From NCBI GenBank assembly GCA_020081605.1, contig JAHREC010000018.1:6696001-6760000 (forward strand): DNA of 64,000 bases, in the 5' to 3' direction. A model generated the notes under the pieces. It ran no database searches. It was not told where the DNA came from and was given only the letters and a program-made list of their open reading frames with translations. A program made the translations under genes and the position numbers. Shown here piece by piece: positions 12,405 to 23,905 of this stretch (the first letter of the stretch is position 1; every line of letters begins with the position of its first letter). Origin of the DNA: Albifimbria verrucaria. Its lineage: Eukaryota > Ascomycota > Sordariomycetes > Hypocreales > Stachybotryaceae.

Positions 12405-13086
12405 TTGGACGGATGTGACGCAAAAGAGAGCCAAAGAGAAAACGATGATCACGTCACTATCTGCAAATGGAAAGCAATTCACAAGGAGAACCCTAACGCG
12501 AAGCACAAAGAACAAAGGTTAACGGCTGGGCAGTGGGAACAATTTCGGAAGATCAAGATTAATGGAGAGAAAGAATTGGCCAAGATCTATAGCATTTGCG
12601 GTATTCCGACCCCATCTTCCTACCGTAAGAGCTCCTTATCTCTATTCCATTTAATAAGTTCGGGCCTTCAACTAATGTGACAGATGTAATGCCGCTTAAA
12701 TCAACCGATACAAGTCAGAGAGTGCAGTCGTCCAATGACACTGATAACCAGGGATATCCCAAATCATTACAGCCACCAGATAGAGGGTTTTTCCGAGGAT
12801 TTCAGCAACCCGAGATAGGAGAGACCGGTATTGCAGCACCAATGCCGACAGAAGCAATAACAGAACAGAAGTTGTCTGAAGCTCATGAGCAGGCTCAGAC
12901 CGCACAGTATCACCACGTTAGTGGCGACGACGCTGAAAGAGACGACAGAGATTCGGGGTACTATTCAAATGATCTGCCTTTCACGTATACGGGGGTAATT
13001 TTACTACTGGAAACGCATTGGGTAATGATGTATACCCTGGGCTTGATATTGTAGAGGATGAGGAGGGGTTAGAAATTGATTTATAG
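12405..13086 (+). CDS. Hypothetical protein, partial, with one intron and a likely frameshift
   Basis: Not recognised. Two open segments join through a good intron (12625-12683: GTAAGA donor, CTAAT branch, ACAG acceptor). The first exon is lysine/glutamine-rich (KHKEQRLTAGQWEQFRKI). The second is polar and low in complexity, with probable phosphorylation-type serines (DRDSGYYSND). After about 12993 the original frame runs into a short tail. A one-base change in a run of five G instead gives an acidic C-terminus ending at TAG 13084-13086. There is no ATG in the first exon, so an upstream exon or lost start is needed. The gene stops exactly where the AT block begins, so its 3' end may have been created by a transposon boundary. 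Confidence 0.4.
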
Positions 13087-13866
13087 ATATATCTGAGGAA
13101 TATAATAATAAAAGATATTATTAGTTATAATATAAGTTTATTATAATATATTTAAGTAGAAAATTAATAGAATATATTAAGTGTTAAATTATAGAAATTA
13201 TTAATTAAAGTAAAATAGAGTTATTTTAATAGAAAAGGAAAAAGATAATATAAAATTAAAAATAAAAAGACTTTTTAAAAATGTTTTTTGAGAATCTCTA
13301 TATAAAAATTCTTAATATATATATATACTATTTATATATAACTCTTTATATATATATTATATAAAAAAACTCTTATTTTTATATATTATATTTATTTATT
13401 TTTTATTTTTATTTTTAATTTTATATATATATAATTTTATATATATTTTAATTTTCTATAATATTATATATTTTATTTTATTCTCTATATATAATATAAT
13501 TCTATTTCACCTACCCTTAGACTTTTTTATATAGTTTTTTAAAAATCCTTTTCTTAAAATCTCTATATAAAAGTCTTTATTATATATATTATATATATAA
13601 ATATATTAATATATAACTAAAAGTCCCTAGAATCTAAGAAAGTTATTATATATAAATTCTATTCTATATTTAAGGATTTACTCTAGTATAGCTATTTTTT
13701 TCTTTTTATACCTATATAAATTCACTAGTCTTTTCCCTCTTATTTTTTTCCTATTTTCTTATTCTCTCTTTTTCCTTTTATCTTTCTATTATTATTAATT
13801 CCATTTTTTATACCTTTTATCTTTCCGTTCACTCTTTACCCCCTCTTCACTAATTTTACCCTTAGT
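13087..13866. repeat. AT-rich degraded sequence with TA-rich simple repeats
   Basis: Almost only A and T with TATATA runs (about 13310-13370 and 13420-13500) and pyrimidine-rich stretches (13690-13860). No open frame. Interpreted as RIP-mutated transposon sequence; no family can be named. Confidence 0.6.
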
Positions 13867-15262
13867 ATCTATATAATAATCAGGGTTATTCTATACTATA
13901 TAATAAGTATAGGGTAGATAAGATTAAATAATTATTCTTAGATAAATAAATAAGGCTTACTTTAATCTAAAATAATATTATATAATTATTATTAATTAAG
14001 TAAATTACTTTTAATAATTTAAATTAAAAATAGCTTATTAATTATATATTATTAATAGCTAATAGCCTTCTAATTAATAATTAAAAGAAGGCTTCTATTT
14101 ATATATTAATATTTTTTATATTAAAATAATTATTTATTATTTTATTTTAAGAATAATATTCTTTATTATTATTCTTAAAGAATAATAATTTAATTATATA
14201 CTCCTTTATTTATTAATAGATTTTTTTAATTTATATTTTTATTATAATCTATATTAATATAATACCTAAAATATACTAAAATAAATTAATTTAATATCTA
14301 TAGAATAACTAAGGATTATATATTTTACCTTTTAATTAACTATAAATAATATAGAAGTCTATATTATAAAGAACTTAATAAAAGGAGTTCTCTATATATA
14401 ATAAATAGTTTAATAAATATATATTATAGAATAATAAAATAAAAATATAAAAAGAATTTATATATAATATTTAATTAATAAATAATAATAAAAGAATATT
14501 ATATAAAAATAATTAATATAATTAATATATTAATATATTAAATTTAAATAAAAATAATAAAATATAAATTAATAAAATTTATTAATTAAATAAAAAATAA
14601 ATAAATAAATTATTATTTTTAAGAATAATAAAAATAAATATTATTTTAAGAATAATAAAATATAAACTTATTCTTAAATAAAATAATAATATATAAATAA
14701 AAGTTTTTTTAATTATTAATTAAAAGATTATTAACTATTAATAATATATAATTATTAAGCTATTTTTAATTAAATTTCTTAAAGAATAATTTAATTTAAT
14801 TAATAATTTAATATATATTATTTTAAATTAAAATAAGCTTTATTTATTTATTTAAAAATAAATAATCTTAATTTTATTTATTTTATATTTATATTATAAT
14901 ATAAAATAATCTTTAATTATTATAATTTTAATATTTTATTAATTTTTATTATATTATTATATTAATTATATTAATTATTTTTATATAATATTCTTTTATT
15001 ATTATTTATTAATTTAATATTATATATAAACTCTTTTTATATTTTAATTTTATTATTTTATAAAATATAATTATTAAATCTTTTATTATATATAAAGAAT
15101 TCCTTTCTATAAGATTCTCTATAATATAGATTATTATACTATTTATAGCTTAATAAAGGGTAAGGTATATAATCCTTAGTTATTCTATAGATATTAAGTT
15201 AGTCTATTCTAGTATATTTTAGGTATTATATTAATATAGGTTTTAATAATCTAGTTATTTCT
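13867..15262. repeat. Rearranged copies of the long-TIR element ends
   Basis: Contains four modules of the TIR family: an outer module in forward orientation (13867-14110, starting ataatcagggttattctata), the inner module inverted relative to its usual left-end position (14243-14570), the outer module reverse (14700-14905) and the inner module again (14930-15262). The two pairs are inverted copies of each other. Their order differs from the outer-then-inner arrangement at 39827-40450, indicating recombination or nested insertion. Confidence 0.65.
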
Positions 15263-18179
15263 CCTGCAAATTATATTATTCCTACCTACTATAATACTCC
15301 AACTAGTTACAAGCTTACTATCCTACTATAGAACCACTTAACTTATATTGATTGCCTATAAATGTCTCTGTAATATTAGTATTATATATTATAGCTAGAA
15401 ATTCTTACCTCTGGCCTCTATATAATCTATATAGTCTTGATAAATGAAGTATTATACCGGGATGGTGCTTGTTATTAGGAGGTTTATATAGTATCGTCGA
15501 GGTTGGTTATAATAGATATAAGCAGGGTATTGTAATCGACTATTCGCTGGAAGCGATGAGTTTATATAGTCAATCTACGATATATTATCAATAAATCGGG
15601 CATTCTATTCTTAACTCGAAAGTTCGATTGATATTCGGAGGGGTTAGGCGGGTTCTTATATAGATAATATATAATTCTATAGCTTCTAAGTCGCGGTATT
15701 GAAGCCTCTTTTCTAATATGCTTTTAGAATCTATGGATTTAATATATTCGATAAATCACTATATATAACTTGGAGAATCTATAGATAGGCTAGTAAGGTA
15801 GTTAGGAAATAATATATTAAGCTAAAATACTAAAGGTTTAATTATATAAAATCCTATTATTTTATATAATTATAGTTTATTTAATTCCTTTTAATTCTAT
15901 ATTTATTTATATAATTAATAGTATAATTATTCTTAGCCCTAAAATATAAAATATTTAAAGCTTATTTATAAAAATATTCCCTTTATAGGCTTCTAATAGG
16001 GCTAGGGTAATATAGTATAGGGTAGGTGCTAGAGAAATAATAGAAAGGAATACTTATATATATTATAGAGAATTTTTATTAAATAATTTAAAGTGTTATA
16101 TAGAGTAATAAATGAGAATAAGTAATTAGCTTATTTTTTTATTAAGTATTTCTATTTATTTATACTTAGGTTATATAAACTTTAAGTTTATTTATTTTTT
16201 AATAAAATAGAGATATTATTATTATATATTTATTTATATTAATTAATAAGTAATTATTTTATTAAGAAATTAATAAACCCTTATTAAAATTAAAGTTTAT
16301 AAATATCTTAAGAATAATATTATTAAAATCTATAATAAGAATATAAACTATAATAATTTATAGTATAGATATAGTTAAATCCTATAGATATTTTATATCT
16401 ATAACTATTTCTATATCTCTCTATATAATATAAACTATAGTATATATAATTTACTAAGCGATTTTAGATCCTAAGCTTATTATTTTAGGGGTTTATTATA
16501 TTATTAAGTATATATTCAATTTAAGCTATTTAGAAGATATTATAACTTACTAATAAGTTAACTAGGATATAGCTTAGGTGGTTAGGTACTATAAGCTATA
16601 TAATTAAAACTTCTCCTAGGGTGGCTGAATCTTAATAATATAGCGAGTTTAGTAGTTAATATACCTATTCACACTGCATCGCCTGGGAACACCTTGTAGT
16701 ATAGTAATACCTAAACCCTGATCCAGCTTCAGGCATAGATTCGAGGATTTTTATAGGCAAGCTCTATATTATCCTGTATATATAGTATATTTAACTGGGA
16801 AGGTCGTGCAGCATAACATAGACTGCCTAAAAGCTATTTATAGGAATAGTATATATATAAGATAGGGTTAGTTAGAAGGATTAGACACAGATAACTATAT
16901 TAGTTCTATAATAAAATAGCTATATTTATCCTTCTGATTTCTCAGACTATAATTATTCTATAATCGATCCTAGTCTATTTATAAAGCTATAACTGAATAT
17001 CCTCCTCTAATTAAATTCAGTATTTATCTATATAAGGCTACTAATGTTTCCTATAAAAACTTTATTAAATAATATATAGAGGAGTATTCTCTATAGGTTA
17101 TCTCTATAATAAAAAGATATAGGATTCTTAGGTAGATAGAGATAGTTTAATCTGTTTAACTCTTATCTTATACCTTAATTACCTATTAAATATAATCTGC
17201 AGACCCTTATGCTACCCCTTTCCGATAGCTAATATAAGATATATTAGAAAACAAGTTAAATCGCCCTTAGTAGACTGTATATAAATATAATATTATTATA
17301 TTATATTAGATTCATAATATAGAGGCTATAACTAGATTGACTATGGATCCTAAGTGGATTAAATTAAAGAAGGAGGTAATGTATTTATCTATGCTTTCTT
17401 TTGGTTATTTTATTATTGGTTATAAGGTTATATAATTTTAAGTAGATAAAGCCTTCTAGTAGGGTAGCTTATTAATATCGATCGCTATAATATAATATTT
17501 AGTTAAATTTAATTATTATTTAAATAGCCTGGTTATATAATTAAATTTAATATTATCCCTATAGCTATATGGTTGGATCTTAATATAAAGCTTTATAAAA
17601 TTATTAAACTATTTTCTAAGTATATCCTATAGTATAATAGTCTCCCTATTATAGGCAGTCCAGTGGCGACTAGCTATTATATATAATTACTATATTTAAT
17701 AGTATAGGACCAGAATACTTGGGACTAGTTTGGCCGCTTACTCGGCTGCTTAAGTAGCATTTGTTGGACTAGAACGGAAGGAGGTATTCCTAGAGAGGAT
17801 AGCTTCTAAGAAAGATACTAATAAGAATACGAAATAATAGAATTAATATTTGCTGCAATATAATATATATATTAAGCAAGACTTTAATGTTTAACCATGG
17901 TTATTGGTTGTTAAAATTAGTATTATATAAAGCGGGATAGAGTAAAGAGGGGCAAAGGGCTTATTAATATTGGTTGATAGGAGTTGGTTTCCCGCTTTAT
18001 ATCCAGGCTACTGTAATTTATTATCGTCTTAGGTTATTGGCTACTGTTAGTTATAGCTTTCTTATAGGATAACCCGGGTGGTACCTATGTAGCATACAGC
18101 CTTGTGTTTTCGCCTCTTCACCCTATATTGGCTGCTGCAGAACCTAGCAGTCCAGCAGGCTGCATATAACAACGCATTG
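15263..18179. other. Moderately AT-rich degraded sequence, probably old transposon
   Basis: Less extreme than the neighbouring blocks, with scattered GC-containing patches (about 15440-15640, 16600-16800, 17700-18170) but stop codons in all frames. It looks like a partly RIP-mutated element; I could not read a domain from it. Confidence 0.45.
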
Positions 18180-18954
18180 TTAATACACCGAAAGCTTGGG
18201 AGTCGAAAATCTCTTGTATCTGCACTCACAGTAACACTCAATGTTACTTGATTTTACCTGACTATAATTGGTCACTTTCTTTGTCCATGACATTTCTGGC
18301 TCCTTGAGGCGCTCAAGGAGATATACCAATGTATTAGCTAAGACGCTAAGGGGCTGGTACATTTTTCAAGGCTTCGTATACTTAATGGGATATGGCTAGT
18401 ATAATTATCAATCACTCTTAACCTCGTTTCATAGAATCATTGAACAGCGGTAGTGATTGACCAAGAATCTTACTTTGCATGCTTGGCCGAGCCATCAAGC
18501 TGAGAATAAATTATTATGTTTACTCAAGCCTCTTAGATCACTTATCGTCCTGGGTGCAGCACGTGGAGCACTCGGCCTATAACAAATTAGCCTGAGTATT
18601 TCTTTCGATGCCGACAGTACTTGCGACAAAGCAAGTTTACTCTTTTCTGCTGCCCAGCTTGTCCGGTACTTCAGTCAGGCGCTTGGCTACAGTACCTGTA
18701 TTGTGTGAGCCTGTTCCCTACCCCTGGCTGAACCACGTCCATTATAAACCTCTCCTCCATTTTGCAGCAGGACGATCTTTGTATTGATCACTTGCTTGTT
18801 GCCACTAAAGTTGCCCATGAGAAACCTGGCCATTTATAGAAGCAATCACTGCATTCTGTATACTTTCTAGCCTGAATTGCATCATTTATTAAAATTGAAA
18901 CAGGCCCTCTGGAACACACGAGCTCGAACAAGCCTCTACAATAATGAATGGACT
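18180..18954. other. Intergenic with a short dispersed repeat
   Basis: No supported gene. The stretch 18245-18330 (ggtcactttctttgtccatg and onward to the gaggcgctcaaggag motif) resembles 23828-23905, so it is a small dispersed repeat or relic. Confidence 0.45.
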
Positions 18955-21319
18955 TTACACTATTACAATTGTCTGCAAATCCACCTTAGCAACGCTTGAT
19001 AACTCACCGTACATCAACCCATGAACATAAGCTGCGCTAATCAACCGATACTGCTGATCATCAGTAGGACGTAGAACGAATGGAACCGATGTTCCCGCCA
19101 AGACCCATATCTCATCACCAACACTTGACGAAGTGTTGGCAGTACCGAGGTACCCTTCAGCCACGGCAAACAAATTTCGAGTTCTGCTGTACAGTTCAAT
19201 TTTCTCCCTCGTTACTGAGTTCATACCTTGCTTCCTTGCATTGATCCTTGATTCCATTGCGGATAGATATGACATTACGCCATTAAGTGAACCGTTGGTC
19301 CAAGACAACTCGAGCTTTTCCATAGCTTCGCCTAACTCAGGCGGATAGATTAGCTCCTGGCTTTCATAGGGATGATTTCCTCCAGAATTTTCATTGCTGT
19401 GTACTGTTGTGACACTCTCAATTTCGCCGACTCCCAATCATGTATCCCCACAGCATTAAAAGTTTCGTCCAGTTGCGTCTTCTCCCAACCCTGCTTTCTC
19501 AAAGATCCGAGTCCTGCCCCGGTCATGAGTATGTATAATCCAAGCTCCATTTGAGCCATCACACCCTTTGCACATTCAGTTGGCGCAGGATGCTGCCCAT
19601 TGAAGGAGTCCCTTAGTAGAGTCCTCCAGAGAACCTCAAATCTGTCCTGGTACCTAAATTTGCCGGCGTCTGGAATTGTTTGTGGCACTTGTTGTCAAAA
19701 TGACTCCCAAATTGGAACGTCTAGTTGCTCCAGCGTTTCGCGTAGCTTTCTCGTCATTTTTGGTGTCCGAATCGCCGACCTCTCTGGAATCAAGCGGAGC
19801 AAGTCAAGCAAGCCGTAGCAATCCAAGCCCAAGTTCATGTGATCCTCAACGCGTGTCACTGCTTTTATTGTGGCAATTCGCAATCCTCGAACACTCAGTC
19901 TATCTTGCTCTAGGAAATCAAAGGATGGTGATCCCAAGTCATCACCTGCAGACCATGGCCACGTCCCATAGTTGAGAGGGAGTGAATCGTACTGCGTTAA
20001 ATCAGGCACCCATGAGGGAAGGCCCTGAATATGATTTTGTGGATCTTGGTCAGCTCGCGCGACCCGGTGCTCCTTGAGCGATAGGCATTCCAAGCTGCGG
20101 CTTGAGCGTATAAGGAATCTTATGCATTCAACATAAACGTCTCTCGGGGCTTGGTATAATCTGGGGCGAATTTTACTTGAATTTCAGAGTCGTCAATAAA
20201 GGATGCTTCTGACAGTCCCATAAGTGCGTAGATTCTGTCGCGAGGGTCGGTTGCCTTGCAATATCGGAACCGCGCGAGAAGGGTCCAAAATGGTAAAGGC
20301 CTGCGTCTCTCACCGACTACCTGAATGTAATTGCTTGTTAAACCCAAATCCGATCGAAAATCCGCTATCTGAAGGAAAAAGCTCTTATTGAAAACAGTTT
20401 GCGGTAGAGAGCGGTGAAGTTTGACATTGTCTGCTCTCCTAAATCTTGATAACGATACACCAAGCACAGGGCCGAGCTCGCCGTCAAGGTACCGATCGGC
20501 CAGCCTTCTCATTTGATCCATCCATCCCGATGTATTCAAGAATGCGATCAAATGGCTCATGGAGGCAAAGTTGGTCACAAGCAGCCCGCAAATAAATGTC
20601 AAAGTCTTGGCAAAGGCTGCTTCTTGTATGATCCAAGCCCGCTGAAACCACGATCGGTTCAGAAAGGTGTAAATGGCGCACCACTCAAAAATGCTGATAG
20701 GCTCCATTCCTATACGGTTATATTCTTTGGATTGAGTAATGTCGAAATTCACGAGTTCTCGGGCCTTGTCGAGCTTGATAAACCCTAGTTTCACAAAGGT
20801 ATTCAGTGCTGCACGGCTAAACTTGTCCTCACCACCGAGCCAAACATGTACGTTTTGTGCCTGCTTATAGACACGGCTCATTAATAGGACCTGATTGTTG
20901 CGCTCAGCTAGGTTCTCTTGGTCAATGCAAATCTGGTCAATCCATATAAGAGGAGAGACATTGAATTTGATGTCATCTATGTACTTTTTGTGAGGACTGT
21001 AGCCTATTGGCAGTTCATTATGGCCATCCGCTCGTGCTGACAGCCTAAATCTGAGGGCCAAAAGAGCGGCGTATAGATTAGAGGTTACCGAAAGAGGTTT
21101 GCCATCACATTGAATGTCGAACGCAGCCGCGGACCATGATTCTGGAGAGGAAACATCATTGGGGGTTGCGTAGATTGTACATGGATCGCCCCATGTATAA
21201 GAGAGGGCATCATAGTTGGTTGAATCGGCGAGATCTATAGTAATTAAGGAACAGTTTATTGGTCGATATATGTCAAACTCATTCCTTGTGCCAGCTGTAA
21301 GGCCATCCAATAAGCTCAT
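18955..21319 (-). pseudogene. HET-domain protein, frameshifted
   Basis: Heterokaryon-incompatibility (HET, PF06985-type) protein; members trigger cell death on non-self recognition. The N-terminal 240 residues carry the three family signatures: YDALSYTWG, then IWIDQICIDQ...RVYKQAQNVHVWLG, then SWFQRAWIIQEAAFA. The C-terminal part has the usual DEIWVLAGTSVPFVLRP and AAYVHGLMYGE blocks, so the full family length (about 770 residues) is represented. The frame breaks near 20142 and near 19370, and an in-frame TGA lies at 19695-19697. No intron is apparent. The start ATG at 21319 is followed directly by a typical HET N-terminus. Non-functional unless the breaks are assembly errors. Confidence 0.92.
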
Positions 21320-22860
21320 GACAAGACAGCGTATTGAGGTTTTGGTTGCAAGGGGTTGATAGTGATATTTGTGAACCTTTTTGCCTTGGTATGAATCAGG
21401 GGCCGGATAACTGGGACAATCATTCTGGGAGACATATTTTCCTCTTTCTTTGCTTTTTCTGCGCCTTGGTCCATTCAGATAGGCGCCTCAAAACTTGACG
21501 CCTCAGAAGAGCTTGCTTGTATTTGAGACGTATCTCCGCGTTTGAACCTGAGTCGTTGACCATACTGAGCATTTTTGGGGTGAACTCGCTATGGTAGTGA
21601 AACAAAATGGATGTGCAAGACTATGAAGGGGAGGAGAAATAGAAAGCAAAGAACGGGCGGGGAGGGAATTTCACGTTCAGTCAGCCTTGTTGCACAGCCC
21701 GGGTTGGGCAGCAACAAGAGAGGTGTCAGACATTGTGGCGCAACCTTCAAGATGCTCCTACAAAAGACTATTGGCTCACGTTTCCCTCGATAGGTTTAAG
21801 GCCTCACCATATTTCTTGTACTATGTCATTTAACCACCAGCTTCGGCAGATTATCTCTGGGCTGAAAACTCCGCACCAAAACAGTTTTCAATTTTTCGAT
21901 TTCCTACCATAACGCCTACCTTGGCTTATTATTTTAACAATTTTCAGAGTATACTAGATATACTAATATAACAAGAGTTAACACTTTCTCTGTCAGTATC
22001 CATAGCCTTAATCCTTTTAACTTATAGGCTAGAGTATATAAGAAGCTTATACCTAAGAAACCTTTATCTTTTAAATTTAGCATTATCAATACTCCTACTA
22101 TATTTTACTAATAGCTTAAGTATACTACAGCTTTACTCTTGGTTTTAATAGACCTAAAGGGCCTAGTTTTAGGTACTGTTAAAGTCTTATATATTCTCAG
22201 TGATAGGCAATCCGATGAACCCCTATAAGTTCTTGTGGATAGTCAAGTCCGATAAAGAAAGATTACTAACCATGAAGTAGCATTGACACCGATAGTGCGT
22301 TGACTAGAGGAGAAGTGTGAGATAATACAGGCCTTGTTCTGAAACCTGGGTACAGTCTCATCTGTGTGGCACGAGCTGCAGGCCAGTTATTGGACCCGAC
22401 TCATAAATCTGAGGCACAGTTCATAAAATCTAGATCATATGGATATCTTCTGGAGGAAAGGCTGGCTCGTATTCTGTTTACCAGGATCAATACTCATTCG
22501 AAGCGGACATGCAGAACATTTTCTATCAGATTCACAAGGCTCACTCCGGCTGGCATCACAAACACCAACTCTAACAATCCTACAATTTGCTATAATAGTG
22601 CCTATGCTTACCCACCTCACACTAGATAACTCCAAGAAGTGTAGGAAACCACCCTGAATCCAGTCCCATCACTAGCACAAGTACGTGGTGACTAACCAAC
22701 ATAAATTCAAAACTCTTCTACATGCCTGACATACCGGACAACGTCCATGGAAGGCTTGACAGTTTGTTGCAGTCACGACTCTACTTATTAGTCTGTGTAT
22801 TGCGGGCTCTCGTCAAAGGAATGCCCAAGGCACTGCGTGTATGAGCTGTCCTAGTAGCTA
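21320..22860. other. Intergenic, partly AT-rich
   Basis: Promoter side of the HET gene, then AT-richer sequence (about 21940-22200). The stretch 22197-22241 is a near-identical copy of 58706-58751 (atattctcagtgataggcaa). Open frames at 22366-22657 show no family feature. No gene is supported. Confidence 0.4.
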
Positions 22861-22939
22861 TAGATGATGCATACGTAATATGAAGCAATGGAACAATTCT
22901 TTGCACAACCTTCTGCACGTTCCCACAAATACCCAGAAT

Positions 22940-23790
22940 CTAGTAGACCAGTTCGTACCTCTGAGTGACCAAACCGAAGCCATCTCGCGAGTACAAAGCA
23001 AGGAAATGCGTCGGGTCAACGTTGAAGATGCCGGGCCAATGCGCCCTCGCCGGACCAACGACAACACTCGGACCCCATGTTCGGCCTCCGTCCGTGCTGG
23101 TCATGACCTTCATCTCTCCTCCGTTATAGCCGCTAGATCCGGTATCCTCGTCTGTCATGAAGCTGAGCACGAGCGTACTCCAGACGTTATAGATTTGAGG
23201 CGCTCCGGCATTGCCTCCATTCCTGGCCACGTACATGACCCTACGCTCACCCCAGGAGATGCCGTCGTCGTGGAAGAAGACTGTGGAGACTGCAAAATGG
23301 TTATGGTCCGGGACGGTGAGGGTCTCTTCGAACACAGCGCTGGTAATTATCAGCCCTACACAACCCTCGCCTAACATATAAACAAGACTTACATTAGATT
23401 CCCGTTGTTGTCGGTGGGTGCCACTCCTACCATCCCATCACGGCTCACCACATCTCCTCCTGAAACGGCCATCCAGCGCGACCAAGTCAGCCCTCCGTCA
23501 CGGGAGTATTTCGTGAAGCCGTCCTGGTCGGGTGTGTTGTTCTCGGCCGAGTAGTAGCATTGAAGGCTCCTGTCTCTCGCAATACGCAGAAACGGCTCCC
23601 AGAGGCCACTAGCGTCGCCGTTGGGGGCGGGGCTTTCTCCTCAACTGTCGATAGATACTTCCAGTTGCGGCCGCCGTCGTCCGAGTAAGACATGGAGATG
23701 CGAAACCATTTGAACCGCCCGTTTGCCCTGTCATGGTTCCTATACGCATAGACAAGCCTTCCGCTAGGTAGCGAGGCTAAATGCCGATAT
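22940..23790 (-). pseudogene. BNR-repeat (sialidase-like) glycoside hydrolase, 5'-truncated
   Basis: C-terminal portion of a secreted-type six-bladed beta-propeller hydrolase of the BNR/sialidase superfamily (fungal GH33- or GH93-like; the family is not decided). Asp-box motifs are visible: SYSDDGGRNW (about 23660-23690), YSRDGGLTW (about 23490) and STDGGRTW (about 23075-23100). The protein ends with the common YSRDGFGLVTQRYELV-type blade. An intron at 23340-23392 (GTAAGT...ACCAG) joins the two parts. A frameshift lies in the C-rich run near 23635. Homologous sequence begins abruptly at about 23790, so the signal peptide and first blades are missing. A short dispersed repeat lies just beyond the break. 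This is a gene fragment. Confidence 0.8.
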
Positions 23791-23827
23791 ATATACTTAT
23801 GGGCTAATTTACTAGGTCTTCAATGTC

Positions 23828-23905
23828 ACTAGACTTAACCTTATTTCAACTGGTCACTTTCCTTGTCCGTGGCATTTCCGGCTCCTCAAGGCGCTCCAGG
23901 TGATG
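23828..23905 (+). repeat. Short dispersed repeat (second copy of 18245-18330)
   Basis: Shares ggtcacttt-c-ttgtcc-tg-catttc-ggctcct and a gcgctc motif with 18245-18330 in the same orientation, diverged by scattered substitutions. It lies immediately 5' of the truncated sialidase fragment. Confidence 0.5.

Noticed and set aside
11514..12423. Several minus-strand frames upstream of the membrane-protein gene
   Set aside because: No consistent splice model joins them and no motif is present.
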